Notes: a model not told the origin generated them from the letters alone. Positions 22,793-35,570 are shown, counted from the first letter of the stretch. The stretch is DNA of 64,000 bases from Hippophae tibetana (GCA_037013495.1 CM072804.1:33272501-33336500), one strand, 5' to 3'. Translations and numbers: made by a program.

Positions 22793-23239
22793 CTATCGGA
22801 TAAATATCTAACATGATAAATGATCAAAATTTAACATCATAATTATAGGATAAAAAGATAATTTAGGAAAAATAACTCCAACATTAAGATAAGTCTATCA
22901 CGAAGGGAATGGTCATCAATAGGTAATATATTCTCCTATATATATTCACCATGTAAACTTCACATATCTGATCTCATATCTTATAACAATAACTTGACGA
23001 GAGACAAACACTACAATATAATATCTCTCCCTAAATCTCTTTTCACTCCTCTAGATTACAATGAGAAACACTAGTCTACTCATTCTTTGCCAACTATCTA
23101 ACTTATTTAAACATTAGAGGACCAAAGGTCGTCAAATCCCATGGTGGTTCGAAGTTCTAATGGCGTATTCTCCCTTCTTAAGTACATAGAAATAAGAGAT
23201 GCAATAAATCATTGATGTTAACAAAAATCATCATTAACA
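22793..23239 (+). repeat. 3' LTR of gypsy-like element
   Basis: Begins at CTATCGGATAAAT (the counterpart of TGTTGGGATAAAT in the 5' LTR) and ends TTAACA. It has lost its terminal TG. Confidence 0.6.
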
Positions 23240-24486
23240 CTAATAATTATTAAAATTTTATATAATAAATATACTTATTATGAATATTTATTTTATTAGT
23301 ACTTTTATTATATGATTTTACTTTATTATCCTTGAATAATTGTTTCATATTAATGAAAAAAATTATACGACTCAGACTTATTCATCAATTTATTTATAAA
23401 CGAAATATATTTATATTGAATAATTAATTTTCTTTCGAAATTATATTATATATCATATCAATTAAAAATAGAAAAATACTGTCATGGTTGTTTATTTATT
23501 ATAAAAATGACACTTAAATTGTGTACTTATTTTTTTGTGATAGTTCATTATTATTATTATTATTAAAATGTTATTTTGTTTTTTTATAATTTAAAGAATT
23601 GAAGAAAAATAAAATGAAACATAAAAAGTTGTCATTTATCATTTTGTAGTCACTTTTTATTAATAATAATACTAAATTCTTACAACAACAAAAATATGTG
23701 CAAGATCTAAATGCTATTTTTAAAATAAGAATGTGACTTGTATAATCATCATTCCTTCAAAAATAATATTCAACTAATATAAATTATTTTTAAATAAAAG
23801 ATGTTTAGTAAGTTTGATTAAGTCGTATATATCGTATTTATATATAATTATCTTTTTAAATAATAAAAATATTAATTAAATAAGTTCATACGTATTATTC
23901 TATTATATTTTATTTATTTATCAAATAAAATTATATATGTTTTGATAATATCATGTAAAATTACTCATATTTTATAATGTTTGGATTCTATTACTAATAA
24001 TTATTATTATATATTTATTATTGATTAATGTAATACATTAATTAAATATTAATTTATGAATATTTTAGCAAATTATTATAAAAAAACTTTAAAATTAAAT
24101 TTTCACAATGTTATGGTATAAATAACATAAAATTTTATATTTAAAAATTTAATTTGTTTTTTTATTTCATGAAATAAATTTTTTTAAATAATCATAAATA
24201 TTAATTGATAATTAATAATATTATATTTATTAAATTTGAATATAAAAATAACTACTTATAGAAAATTTGAAAAAATAAAACATGGTATTTTTTTTTTCAA
24301 TTACGTGTTTAGGTAATACAATGACAGAACTTGATAGGAATCTAAGTGCCTGGTATGCAATACAGCTAAAATGGTTGAATGGTTGGTGATATAATAATAC
24401 TTCTAAAATTTCTAGGAATAATAAATTAAGTAGATAGCATAATCTTTATTATCTAGAATTTTATTTTTCACTTCACTTCAACTTGC

Positions 24487-24522
<36 letters not shown>

Positions 24523-24812
24523 GATATAAATAATATATTTTAAAAAAATAAAATAAAAAATTGAATAATTAAATTATATATATATTCACATTTATATTAT
24601 TTATAATATATAATATGTTAAAAAAATTTAAATAGTTATTTTAATAAAAAAAATTATACCATATATGTTAGTGTGAATATAGATTTATTTACATTTTGCA
24701 TTTACGTAGATATAAATGTTAATGATAAATATTTTTATAATAAAAGAGCATAAATTATATTTAAATATTATTATTTTTAGATAAAAAATATTTCAATAAA
24801 ATTATTAATAAT

Positions 24813-24851
<39 letters not shown>

Positions 24852-24898
24852 TTATTTGCTACTAATATAAAATATAAGGGAGAAAAAAAAACAATACG
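23240..24898. other. AT-rich spacer with microsatellites
   Basis: No gene seen. (TA)n lies at about 24492-24520 and (TAA)n at 24808-24850, the latter about 50 bp upstream of the ARM gene promoter. Confidence 0.6.
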
Positions 24899-24905
24899 TA
24901 TAAAG
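24899..24905 (+). promoter_or_regulatory. Putative TATA box of ARM gene
   Basis: TATAAAG lies 121 bp before the chosen ATG and just after an A-rich run. A start of transcription about 30 bp downstream would give a 5' UTR of roughly 90 bp. Confidence 0.45.
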
Positions 24906-25025
24906 AACTGAAAGGAAGGTGACTGGTCGTTGGTCCATTTTCTGAGAAAGAGCTGCGGTGGTAAGAAATTTTATCAAACACTTTGTTTTGTCGAGGGAAA
25001 TCTATCTATTTTTCGAGGGTTAACC

Positions 25026-26243
25026 ATGGTCGACTCGCCAAAAGGCGACAGCCCAGGAGTCCTAAAGGTCCTGGAAGCGCTTAAACAAGCCTCCCACGAG
25101 TTACAAGAACACCCGAGTCCTGACTCAGTCGAATCCAACTCGTCTGCCATCAAAGCTCTGTTAGAGCTCGAGACAGAGTCTGACGCAATTCTTTCCAAAG
25201 ACCCAAATCTCTCTACGTTAACTGAACTCTTAGCAGACCTGAAGAATCTGGTTGAGACCTTCCAGAAGTCTCGAGGTCGTCACAGCCTTAGGTCCTTCCT
25301 CACTCGCCGAGTTCAGACTCATTCCATATCCCGAGTTGCTGGCTCGATTGTAAACGAAATTCAAGCTTGGATAGACCGAGAGAGTATCGAAAATCTTACC
25401 AGATCTCTGCGAGAACCTCCAAACGATGAGGACGAGTTGGTGAAGCTCTTGACTCAGTTCGAAGACCGAGTCTTAGAGGGTTTTAATCGCGAGTTGCAAG
25501 ATCTTCTCTTAAAATCCAAGGTGTTTTCTTTGCTCGAAACGGCTCTATGTGACCCAAAATGCTCAAAACGAACTCGGGAACACTCTGCTTATGCTATATT
25601 AGCTTTGATTCAGTTCAACAAAGACGTGTTCGTGGGTCAAGTTCTAATGGGTCAGGCTATTCACGCTTTGATATCAATGGCTTCATCATGTTCCCTCAAA
25701 GTCCTCTGTTCTCTTATCAGGTCGATCAAATCCCCTTTAGTTGATGAAATTGAATCAAACGGAGAAATACCCAGAATCATCTCCTTCTTGAATAGTCAAG
25801 ATATGCAAATGCAAGTGCTTGCCTTAGATTGTGTACTCGAAATTGGATACTTTGGGCGTAAGGAAGCTATTGATGCAATGTTAGAAGAAGGGTTGATAAA
25901 GAAACTAGTGGAATTGCAGAGGTCCGAATTGGGTGGGGATTTGATAGAATTGGGAAGATACAAAGATGAAGAAGAGGAAGAAGAAGAAGAAAACAGAGAC
26001 ATATCAGTTGGTGGGGTTGAAGGAAAAGGAAGAGGAAATAGGAAGAACGGGTTTTTGGAGAGACACCCATTTGCGAGCTGTGTTGCGAGATTTGCAGTGC
26101 AATTGGAGGTTGGAGAAGGGTTGAGACAGAGAGAGAAGAGAGCTTTTAAGCAGCAAGTATTGTTGAGAGTCAAGGAAGCCACTGTTTCTGATGCTGAGGC
26201 TGCCACTATTCTTGCTGAGGTTTTGTGGGGGTCTTCACCTTGA
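25026..26243 (+). CDS. ARM-repeat superfamily protein, intronless
   Basis: The open frame of 405 codons starts at ATG 25026 in the strong context AACCATGG. An upstream extension of the same frame (to 24930) begins with TTG and lacks an ATG, so it is taken as 5' UTR. The protein is mostly alpha-helical and leucine-rich. Residues about 155-300 contain Armadillo-like helices (EHSAYAILALIQFN, LALDCVLEIGYFG, EEGLIKKLVELQ). An acidic run of glutamates lies near residues 313-322. A C-terminal helical region (HPFASCVARFAVQLEVGEGL) follows. There is no signal peptide, membrane segment or U-box. It resembles plant ARM-repeat proteins of unknown biochemical role, probably cytosolic or nuclear scaffolds. 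Its higher GC content and lack of stops set it apart from the surroundings, and it looks intact and functional. Confidence 0.92.
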   Translation: MVDSPKGDSPGVLKVLEALKQASHELQEHPSPDSVESNSSAIKALLELETESDAILSKDPNLSTLTELLADLKNLVETFQKSRGRHSLRSFLTRRVQTHSISRVAGSIVNEIQAWIDRESIENLTRSLREPPNDEDELVKLLTQFEDRVLEGFNRELQDLLLKSKVFSLLETALCDPKCSKRTREHSAYAILALIQFNKDVFVGQVLMGQAIHALISMASSCSLKVLCSLIRSIKSPLVDEIESNGEIPRIISFLNSQDMQMQVLALDCVLEIGYFGRKEAIDAMLEEGLIKKLVELQRSELGGDLIELGRYKDEEEEEEEENRDISVGGVEGKGRGNRKNGFLERHPFASCVARFAVQLEVGEGLRQREKRAFKQQVLLRVKEATVSDAEAATILAEVLWGSSP

Positions 26244-26541
26244 ACAATCAAAATTCTTTTACATTAATTTGGAATAGGTGATATATTGGTGATGTGGGTG
26301 AGGGTAAAAATTATATACATAAATTATTTGAATTTGTATTGTTGATCCATAGTTTCTTATTGCCGTGTATAGGAGTAGTTTGTTCATGGTTGTATGGTGA
26401 TTTTTTTTTTCGTCACAGGTATAGTGAAATTGTTGAGAGGTATGAATTCTTTTTTGGTTGAATGGAATGAATTTTTTTCTTTCTGTTTTTGGTGATTCAT
26501 ACATGGTTTTGCCTTTGCTCGGTACTTAAGAATTTGAGAGT

Positions 26542-26547
26542 AATAAA
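26542..26547 (+). terminator. Putative poly(A) signal of ARM gene
   Basis: AATAAA lies about 300 bp after the stop codon, within the normal range for plant 3' UTRs. Confidence 0.45.
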
Positions 26548-26559
26548 TCAGTCATTTGA

Positions 26560-27028
26560 GAGATTGCTGGAATTTTTTATTCTCAAAACACCCGTAGAAA
26601 CTAGAGGTAGGATGTTATTGTTTAGAGCTAATTTTTTCAGACTATAGAGAATTTAACTGATGTGCCTCAAAGGCCTAGAATTTAACTTAAACCCAAATTT
26701 TATTAGTCAACACTGGAAATTTTAGGGAAAGTGTATAGAGTTTGAAAGGAGCTCAACTTCTACAAAGGGATAGAACTGGCCTGTGCAAACAATTTTGAAG
26801 CCAAACTGATGAGCAATTGAAAATAAATTAAGCCAATCATCGAGAATTTTTGCCTCATATCAGAAGTCAGAATAACTAAAAATTTCGTGTTTAACTTTTG
26901 CTCCTAGAAATTAAGACAAGTGACAAGTACAATCCAATCTAATTCACAGATTTTGTTTTGTGTGTAACAATTGTATGTTACACCAATTAATTTTTTTAAC
27001 AAACAAAGGTTTCAAAAACTTTTTGCTG
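26560..27028. other. Spacer downstream of ARM gene
   Basis: No gene or repeat recognised. Confidence 0.5.
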
Positions 27029-27191
27029 TTGGGGTAGCCTTTGGTAGAGTTATTGCGTTAAAGCAAGTGGATCATAAAATTCTCGCCCGAGTAACTCATG
27101 GGGTTTGAATCCCAATCAATGCTAACATGATTAATTAGTATGCTTAAAATACAAGTCCTTATTTTGAAACTCTATATCAATTTTTTTTTTT
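27029..27191 (+). mobile_element. tRNA-derived SINE candidate
   Basis: GGGGTAGCCTTTGGTAGAG (from 27031) fits an RNA polymerase III A box. GGGTTTGAATCCC (27101-27113) fits a B box. The unit ends in a poly(T) run (27177-27191), as in some plant SINEs. GCTGT occurs on both sides (about 27025 and 27197) and may be part of a target duplication. The A-to-B spacing and the non-cloverleaf middle argue against an intact tRNA gene. Confidence 0.6.
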
Positions 27192-28324
27192 ATTAAGCTG
27201 TATCTAGTATAAGATATTATTCCACAAAAGAGTTATTTTAGTTTTTGTGGATTGTTCGTGCTTTGTTACTAAAAGCAAATGGAGAATACCTTTTTTTTCT
27301 TATCTTCAGCAGCTGATTTTCTAGTCAACATATGTACAGACTTTTTTATTCTCTGAATAAATCCTTTTTAATGTTTTAATGCAATACTATGAAAGAAACA
27401 TCTAAATTTTTTCGGTATGATTCTTCTGTTTTTTTTTCTTTTTTCTTTTTGATTCAATAGTATGATTCTTCTTTAAGCCTTAACACTTATTAGTTCGTTA
27501 GTTAAATTCATGATTTGGTTTGTTCTAATTTATGATAAGTAGGATTCGGATTGGATTGAAAAAAAATTATAATTGAATCACAGATTCGAATTAAAAAATA
27601 TAAAATCCGTTCAGATTCAGATTAATTAATTTTATAATCTATTATATTCGATCCAAATTGAATTATTATTAAATTATAAATAAATAAATATTTTATTTTG
27701 TAATATGTTATATTTAAACATTATACATATCATACTATTTTAACTTAAAAAATAAATGTAAATGTTTATACTAATTTAATAATTGTACAAACATATTTTT
27801 TTATTTTTATAGTTGTAATTATAAATAATAAATTTTCCTATAAATACACCAATTTAAAATTTAATTGATGTGTATATCGTGTTTTATATATGATCATAAT
27901 TCATAAATAAATTTCAATACCATTCTAATATTATCCTATCCAAAAACTTTTGATCCATTTGAATTTGAATTTATTCATATTGATTATATTATCAAATCAT
28001 ATTCGGATTTAAAATTTTCAAATCTTCTTCAGATTGAATTAGATTGGATTCAAATATTAGATAAAAACAAACATTTTAAATTTAATGCTCATCGTTAATA
28101 TTAACTAGGTAAAAACAAAATTATCCATTTTTCTTTCTTAGTAAACAAGTTTACTTGGATATTTGTTTTATTGAGTTGTGGACAAGATGATTTATGAAGC
28201 TCTAGTAATCAAGTCTTTTTTCTTATATGAGCTAGGAGTTGTGGTTATTATGTGATAATGATTAGTAGGACAATTGTTACCAATAGGACACTTCAATAAT
28301 AAAATTAATAATTGTATTTAGATT
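27192..28324. other. AT-rich spacer with GATTCGGATT-type repeats
   Basis: No gene seen. Two clusters (about 27540-27660 and 27955-28055) repeat motifs such as TTCAGATT, GATTGGATT and TTCGGATT. They suggest an unrecognised decayed repeat. Confidence 0.4.
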
Positions 28325-28745
28325 AAAATGTATCATAGGTATTCAAATTTTAATTAAATTCATGTATAATTTTTTAAACTTTTAAAACAAACAATTTGGT
28401 TCTCAAACTTTTAAAACTTCACATAGGTCTCTAAATTTTTAAAACAAACAATTTAATTCTCAAACTTTTAAAACTTCACATAGGTCTCTAAACTTTTAAA
28501 TTATACGATTTAATCCTAAAACTTTACATATAGATCCTAAATTTTTGATTCACAAATATGTATTTAATTAGTTAAATTAGGACCTATATGTGAAATTTTA
28601 AAAATATGAGACTAAATAGTAAGATTTAAAAGTTACGGACCTATATGTGAAGTTTTAAAATTTTGAGAGCTAAATTGTATGTTTTAAAAGTTTGAGAAAC
28701 TATGTATAGATTTAGTTAAAGTTTGGATACTAATAATACACTTTT
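28325..28745. mobile_element. Snapback MITE-like element, about 420 bp
   Basis: The whole unit is an imperfect palindrome. The left arm (ATTCAAATTTTAATTAAATT, then AAACTTTTAAAAC) is the complement of the right arm (GTTTTAAAAGTTTGAGAAAC, then AGTTAAAGTTTGGATAC). Inside are two tandem copies of about 66 bp built on TCTCAAACTTTTAAAACTTC and ACATAGGTCTCTAAA, mirrored on the right by GACCTATATGTGAA repeats. It has no coding potential. Such foldbacks are commonly transcribed into hairpins that feed small RNAs (general knowledge). Confidence 0.7.
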
Positions 28746-30469
28746 TCCTTTTATTTAACTCAATCATTATATTAGTCCTACATTTTCTTTATTATTCACT
28801 TTTTTTGTATAATTATTCAATTAAAAACTAATTTGTATAATCACGTTAAGATTAATGGATCGAGGAGGGACTTATGACAACGAACATATTAACTAAATGT
28901 GAGATGAATGGAAAAAGTTTGTCAATGTATACATTGAACTTTAGTTCTTATAAACTGAAATATGTTTGTCTTAAATTATTGAAAAATAATGTAACATAAT
29001 TTTTTTATGTTTTTATCATGTATTACATTTTGTAGGATGTTTTATTTATTATTTATGAGTTAATCCATTTTTTCATGAAAGGGATATATGTGTTACTTTC
29101 CTTGAAATGTCAATATAAATGCATTTAAACAATTAGGTTTGTATTGTATATTTGTTTATATATTATTGTTGCTACTAAGACATGTTTTTCCTATATATAT
29201 GCAAGGGAGAGTGATAATATATATACACATATTATGGTCAAATAGTATCTATGCATAGCCATAGTTTTTTTTTAAATAAAACTGTAGCTATAGAGTATCA
29301 TACAAAAATAGTTTTTGATAAAACCGTGGCCTTAGGTGGTGGTGATAGTATGATACTCTATGACCATGGTTTCGGCTAAAACTGTGGCTATAAGATACCT
29401 TATAACCACGATTAAAAATCTTGGTTAAAAGAGATATCCTATGATCATTATGCCTTTGGCCATAATTTATTTAACTATATTGAAAAGGGTATGACCAGGG
29501 TAAAAAAAAGTTGTTAAATGGTTTCCTAAACCCTATAAAATCATAGGATAGGCTAAGTAAACCCTAATAAAACAATAATACAAGGTGTTACGTAAACCCT
29601 ATAAAATAATAGGGTGGGTTAAAATTTAAACAATCAAGGGTTAAGCAGGATGCAAATAGTATAAAAAGTAGTCATGTGCAACTCTTAACAGTTGCACATA
29701 TAAACATTGTTATAAGAAATAGTTCAGTCCATTTCAATACGCAGCAAGAAAAGAAAGAAAAAAGTTATAATACTTTAGAATAGGTGGTAGGTAGTTAAAA
29801 ATCATCAATATCTTCATTTGATAAAAAAAAAAATTTAAATACAGTGGAGTTATACTAATATTCATAATCTAACCTGAATTAGTTTTATCTGTTTATATAA
29901 ATATTTATGTTAGTTCACAATTTTCCTACAATCTCCAATTACACGTAAGTGGCTTATACTTGTGAAAAAATTATACACACATGTAATCCTTACATATTTA
30001 TGTGAAATTGACAGATGTATATAAAAAAATGTGCAATTTTCCAGTGTTGTCACGAATAGAAAGGAAAGAGCTTATGTTGTCAAATTATGTAATACATAGT
30101 TATTACCATTCAAATTGAATTGCATGGTATAACTAGAAATATATTTTCTTTTTTTAAATGAGTACTAAACATATTACTTTATATAACATGATGAATTTAT
30201 GTTATATATATTTTCATAAATACATTTTTATAATATTTTGAACATATTTTTTTCCCATATTCTTAATATTGTTTTATAATATGATTTTTTTTAATCTTTA
30301 TATTTATGAAAATATATTTATATTAAAATTTTAAATTGAATATATGTTTAAAATATACTAAGATAACAAACCTGTATTTTTTTAAAAGTGATAAAAATGA
30401 AATTATTTAAGGAGGTCATATGAAACCTACCATTTTCTTTCGAGAATTTGTGATATTTATGATGAAAGA
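28746..30469. other. AT-rich spacer with a small repeat cluster
   Basis: No gene seen. A cluster at 29279-29480 repeats ACTGTGGCTATA-type motifs and includes an exact 13-bp inverted pair (29290-29302 and 29349-29361). It may be the core of a decayed DNA element. Confidence 0.45.
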
Positions 30470-31478
30470 TGAAAGTTTATAAGATATGAACCTAATTAAC
30501 TTAAAGAGAGTAAATATATTATTTTTAATTTTGATTAATTTATAACTTAATAAACTAAATAAAACAGTCATGCATGCAATTGCATTAAATAATAAAATGC
30601 AGAAATAAAGAAATAACGCAATATTTTTAGGTAGAAACATTTTAGGCCACAATCATGACTTAAGAGTAGAATTACAGATTTACCGAACCACCTAACTTTT
30701 TACTATGAAAATCAAATATTCAAGTACAAACTCGGTCTTATGCTACCATCCTTAAGATATTGCTCTAATGTACTTTACCTACAAACTTTTGTTCCATTTT
30801 CACAGTTTCTGAAATTAGCGTGAACGATTTTCAAACTAACGTTCCAATAAATTTCTCGCCAATCAAATACGTTCACAAATCAGTTGCAAAAAGGGTTAGT
30901 ACAAAAACACAAATACACGTGTGTATTATGGAACGAATTTAACAATGAATAATCGTAACTAGATGATTCAAAATATGTCACTTAAATCAAATCAACTAGA
31001 AAATTCTAGAGAAAAAAGATTAAGAATAAGTTCAATAAAAATAGTTTATTTATAATTTAATAATCAAATCAAATAATTATAATTACACATAAAATTATTT
31101 AATTTAAATATGTAAAAATCTATTCAATAAGAAACAATATAAAGATAAAAATATCAAATAAATTTACTAATAAATATATATTATATAATATCGATTTAGT
31201 ATTAACCAACTTATTTACTCCCTTATATTTCAATTACTAAAGGTTCGATGAATAAGAAAATATTATTATTATTAAATTATTAAAGTCGGTAGTTTTATAC
31301 CCACCTTTTAAATCAATATACCCATTTTGAATTCAGCATATCTGATATCACTGCCTTTTTGAATTCACATTTACCGTGCCACTGATATTCCTTTTTGTTT
31401 TCGGATTTGTTCGTTGGCAGCAGCAGTTTTGGCAGTTCAAGTTCTATACGGCCACCCAAACTTTAACCTTGAAGTGTC

Positions 31479-31520
<42 letters not shown>

Positions 31521-31876
31521 CAACATAATAATATAATAATATTATGGTTGAATATATTTTTACCTTAATTTTTTAAACCCCATTAGAAACCTTAATATTA
31601 TAAAAAATCAATTTTAAAACACATTTAAAAATATTTAATTAATAATTTCATAAATTGATTCAAACTTAAATATTTAGCACCAAAAATAATTTTAGATTTA
31701 TGAACATATACTATTAAATGTATGAATACAATCTTATATGTCGTAGTTATAAAAGATATATCTAAAGTACGATTATCTGAAACTTGAGCATTTGTTCAAT
31801 TTTTTCTTGAAAGACTTGATAACATGCCTAAAAATAAGTTTATAGGTAAATATTTTATTCATGAAAATAACCAACA
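30470..31876 (-). repeat. LTR 1 of gag-only family (copy A 3' LTR)
   Basis: About 1.4 kb, beginning TGAAAGTTTATAAGATATG and ending ATAACCAACA on the plus strand. It contains a (TAA)n run near 31485-31520. It is similar along its length to 35571-37545, 37561-38933 and 50626-51600/56975-57270. Confidence 0.8.
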
Positions 31877-33540
31877 CTAATGGTCTTTACAAACTCCCCC
31901 TTTGACATTTTCGTATGATAAAACCTCTCACTCACTACATGACACCTATAAAAATACAATGATGACCTAGACTTCATAGTGAAACTATCATATGATCTAG
32001 TGAATGCATCTTCACTGCAACTTGACAAACTGTAGGTAACTGAAGTGACATAAACAAAGTAAATGACAACTTGGCTTGAAAGCCTCATTGTACATTAGTT
32101 CAATTTAAATATAAATAAGCGAAGTGTAAAGGATGCTCACATAGTGCATGAATCCATATCAATCAAGCTTAACATAAGCATAACTAAATATATTTTTCCC
32201 ATATATGCATAATAAAATATTAAAACATGAAAGTAAAATACATTCTTTTTCCCCCTTTTTGACATACGAGAAGAACAAAGAGTTGGACAAAGCAATGAGG
32301 CTAAACTTCCCTTAAAGATAGAGAAATGTAAAAGAAGATTAATGCAGAAGTGCAATGTGTTTTAAACTCTTCTTAAGTTTCATGACTCACTAACTTAAAA
32401 ACCAATTAAAAAGGTAATAAATAAAAAGAAGATATAAATGAATAAAAATATGATTTTTTTATATTTTAATTATCATAAATAGCCACATAAGATATTAAAC
32501 TCATTTAATCACAAAGGAGTATACAAACAATTGAGAACTCGTCATTTTTTAACTCCAATTTTGATTATTTATTATATAAATAGGCTAGTAAAATAGAAGA
32601 GGCACACAAGCACATATAATGATATATTGATATATTATTTAAAAGCAGTGTATATGTTGAAACTCCACAAATATATCAATTAATTCATTTATGACCAATG
32701 AAAAAAGACTCAAAAGAAAAATAAATATCATATATCATATAAAATTATAATCGAGTCTTCAATCTCACAAAATAAAATATATTGAGCAAAAGAGAACTTA
32801 ATTTTTTTATATTTTATAAATGAGGCACATGATATTTTAACCTCTATTGGTTCTTTCTTTTTGTTCATTCCAAGTACAAGTTTTATAAGAAGTTATTTTT
32901 TGCATAATCTTTTTTCTTACTTCTTCATCTTTTTTTTTTTGAGTCATAAACCTAGCATGATGAAGTTATGAAGCAGCCCTTTCCACTCACTATGGTAGCT
33001 TCACACATCATAGTAGATATCCCTCTCAATACTAGGTGCCTATATATGGTAAAATTTTAGAAAATAATAAATAGAAATCAACACAATTTTACGGTCAAAA
33101 TTAGTTGAAGTCCTAGAGTCTTTCAAGAGAATTCATAAACTTCAAACATAGTATATATGTGTGTTCTTGAGTGTGTGAATAAGTTCATGTCAGCATCGAT
33201 CATCACATGTACAAGAATATGTGTGTGCATGAGTCAAAATTTAGAATAATTTATACAATAAATTTCATAATGAGTTGAGTCACTAAAAATGAGGTTATAT
33301 ATATGTAAGTATTAAATAAGTTTAGTATCATGTTAGCTAGATAAGGATTCTACTTCTCTATCTTTTTTTTTAATTTTAACTAATAAATAAAATAAAGATA
33401 ATAAAGATTGCTCACATAGGGTCATTTAAGCACTCTAACAAAAACACATAGATGAAAGAATAAAAGATTGTCAGGTTACAAGGGAAAAAAATCTTTCTTA
33501 CCCAAATTTTTTTGCATTTTAGTTTCTCTATATCATTGGA
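31877..33540 (-). other. Non-coding interior of gag-only copy A
   Basis: This region corresponds segment by segment to 38934-40560 of copy B. Both include a PPT, a block around TTTTTGACATA(C/A)GAGAA and CTCTCAATACTA(G/T)GTGCC. No pol motif is readable in either copy, so it is shared non-coding sequence rather than private decay. Confidence 0.7.
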
Positions 33541-35510
33541 TTAGGACTCACCTAACTTAGGTTTCATAGGCATGATCTTCAACTTAGGTTTCATAGGCAT
33601 GATCTTCAACTTAGCTATACTTTTCTCATTCATCCCAAATGAAGATCCACTATGTATAGTAGGAGGATGATAATGATTCATAGCAATAAAAATACTAAAT
33701 TTTGCTTGCCTCTTTGAACTTAAGATTTCATGCTTCCTAGTAAAATTTCTGATAAAATTATTATAATTTCCATTCATCCTTGAAAATAATGTAGCATGCA
33801 AAGATTGATGATTCTTATAGGTCCAACTATGTGAAACATGGAAAGAATGATTAAGTTCAAAAGCATTCATCAAAAATCTACATTTTGGTCTTATATGACC
33901 TTTCGTACCACAATGATGACAGAATGGCACAAATTTAATAATTTTTTTCTACCACAAGTGCAATAGTTATTTTTGCATAAGTAGTAGCAATAGGAGTAAA
34001 GTTTAAGGACCTAACAAATGTGGTCTTTGATGTTGAAGGTATTGACTATTTATCTATGTATCCAAAACTCTCTTATCTCCATGTAGCTTTCCATAGTCTA
34101 GGACTTTAGTCAATTTTTCAGCATCTATAGTCAAATTATTCACCGTATCTTTACCAATACTAAGTTTTTACCTAAGCTTTTTTTTCTCGTTGGTTTCTGT
34201 AAGTCTCAGATTCAAGGCACTAATATGTTCAAACAATTCCTTTTTATCTTTCTCTAGGCTAGAAGAATGTGTTTTGTGAATAATAATGATATCATTAAGT
34301 TTAGTTACTTTCACAAGTAGCTTATCTCTCTCTTCCCTGGAACCTAGACAATCCATGAATAGTTCCTTATAATTTGATACATTAATCTTAGATAATATGA
34401 AAAAAGAGGTTATTTCCTCATTTTTTTCCCCAAGCTAGAGTCAGAGCCATTGTGGTGTGCTTTGGTAGTTGCGGTGAAGTCACAATAGTTAATGTCATCA
34501 TCTTCGGAGTTAATAGTATTATCCTGCTCACTTTCTGTGTTACTAAATGTAGCATTAAAGGCTTTTCCAACTTTCTTTGTATTGTTCGCACGTTCTATAG
34601 AAATATGACCAAAGCTCCCACAAGTAAAGCATTGAGAACTAGTAGGTTTAGTTTTATTTATATCAAAGCTAGGAGGCTTGATTTCCCTTGAATTTTGGTT
34701 CCTCGAACAACTAGATTTTTCCTTGTTAGATTGATTATTCTATTGACCCTTTTTTTCAAGAACTTCAATTTTTGTGTTATCGATACTAGGCATCATTCAT
34801 ATCCTCATCACTATCAGAGATACCCATTTTGGAGCTTTTGAATGCCGCATCCTTGATTTTCTTGCGATGATCAAGAGTAAGCTCATAGGTTTGGATTAAC
34901 CCGACAAGTTCATCAATGTTTAGTGCGACCACATTCTTACATTCCTCTATCGTTGTAACTTTCATCTTGTAGTCTACCGTTAAGAAGCTTAGGAGTTTGC
35001 GTACTTGTATTGGTTGTGGAATTTCTCACCAAGGTTAGAACAAACATTCGTGATATCACAAAAGTGAGCATAGAATTGACCAAAAGTTTCAATGTTGTTC
35101 ATTTTAAGATAATCAAAATCTGATGTTAGCAATCTCAATTTTGTTTGTCTTACTTGGGAAGTTTCCTCGTGAGAAAAAGCAAGTGAATTCCATGCATATT
35201 TAGCAATCTCACAGTCGAAGATACGATGGAACTCATCCATCGACATTGCAGTAAATATTAAGCTTAGACCTTTTTGGTTTGCCCCACTAAGGGTGCATTT
35301 TTCAGTGGTCGAGTGTCTTCTTGGCTTTATGATTATTACAACATTTTTTCGTTAAAAGGTGGTTCTCAACCATCAAGAATAGCATCCCCAAATTTTTCAT
35401 CTTGTTAGAGAAAGGCTTGCATGGAAACCTTCCACTAAGGGTAATTATACCCATCAAATAGTGGGGTTCTAACAGATGACTCATCTTCTTTAATTTGATC
35501 CATAAGTAGG
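33541..35510 (-). pseudogene. copia-type gag pseudogene with CCHC knuckle, copy A
   Basis: Minus-strand order: an N-terminal block (TPLFDGYNY, about 35490), a UBN2-type core (35246-34989; IFDCEIAKYAWNSLAFSHE, ETFGQFYAHFCDITN), a lysine/glutamate coiled-coil stretch (34356-34168; REERDKLLVKVTKLND), and a retroviral zinc knuckle CHHCGTKGHIRPKC (near 33906-33865). The knuckle fits C-X2-C-X4-H-X4-C exactly. Near the 3' end the octad KIMPMKPKL occurs twice in tandem. Frameshifts and stops separate the blocks. This family would supply an RNA-packaging protein to a particle but no enzymes. Confidence 0.8.
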
Positions 35511-35570
35511 AGTGTGCATCCCAAATGATCAAACTCACTAAGTGTGTCTAGTGTTGGCTTTGATATCAAT

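Larger units (their letters stand above)
15905..23239 (+). mobile_element. Old gypsy-like LTR element, no surviving coding capacity
   Basis: Diverged direct repeats at 15905-16332 and 22793-23239 share ordered blocks (AAGATAAGTCTA, TCACATATCTGA, AATCTCT, AACTTATTTAA-CATT, GTT(G/A)ACAAAAAT). The left flank is TTAAT and the right flank CTAAT, a near 5-bp target duplication. Just inside the left LTR, 16336-16353 reads TTTGACACCTTTGTAAAAAC. This looks like a gypsy Tat-type PBS leader (TTTGGCGCC-type) decayed by G-to-A changes. The 6.4-kb interior has no frame with recognisable gag or pol motifs. It may be a decayed element or a large non-coding derivative (LARD). A further insertion lies at 20317-21315. 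Confidence 0.65.

Noticed and set aside
24930..25025. N-terminal extension of the ARM protein
   Set aside because: It begins with TTG, and the first ATG (25026) has a strong start context.
25796..26251. Minus-strand 151-codon frame with a serine run
   Set aside because: Antisense shadow of the ARM gene; the serine run mirrors the glutamate run.
27031..27113. tRNA gene
   Set aside because: A- and B-box-like motifs are present but spacing and the middle do not form a cloverleaf; a SINE explains it better.
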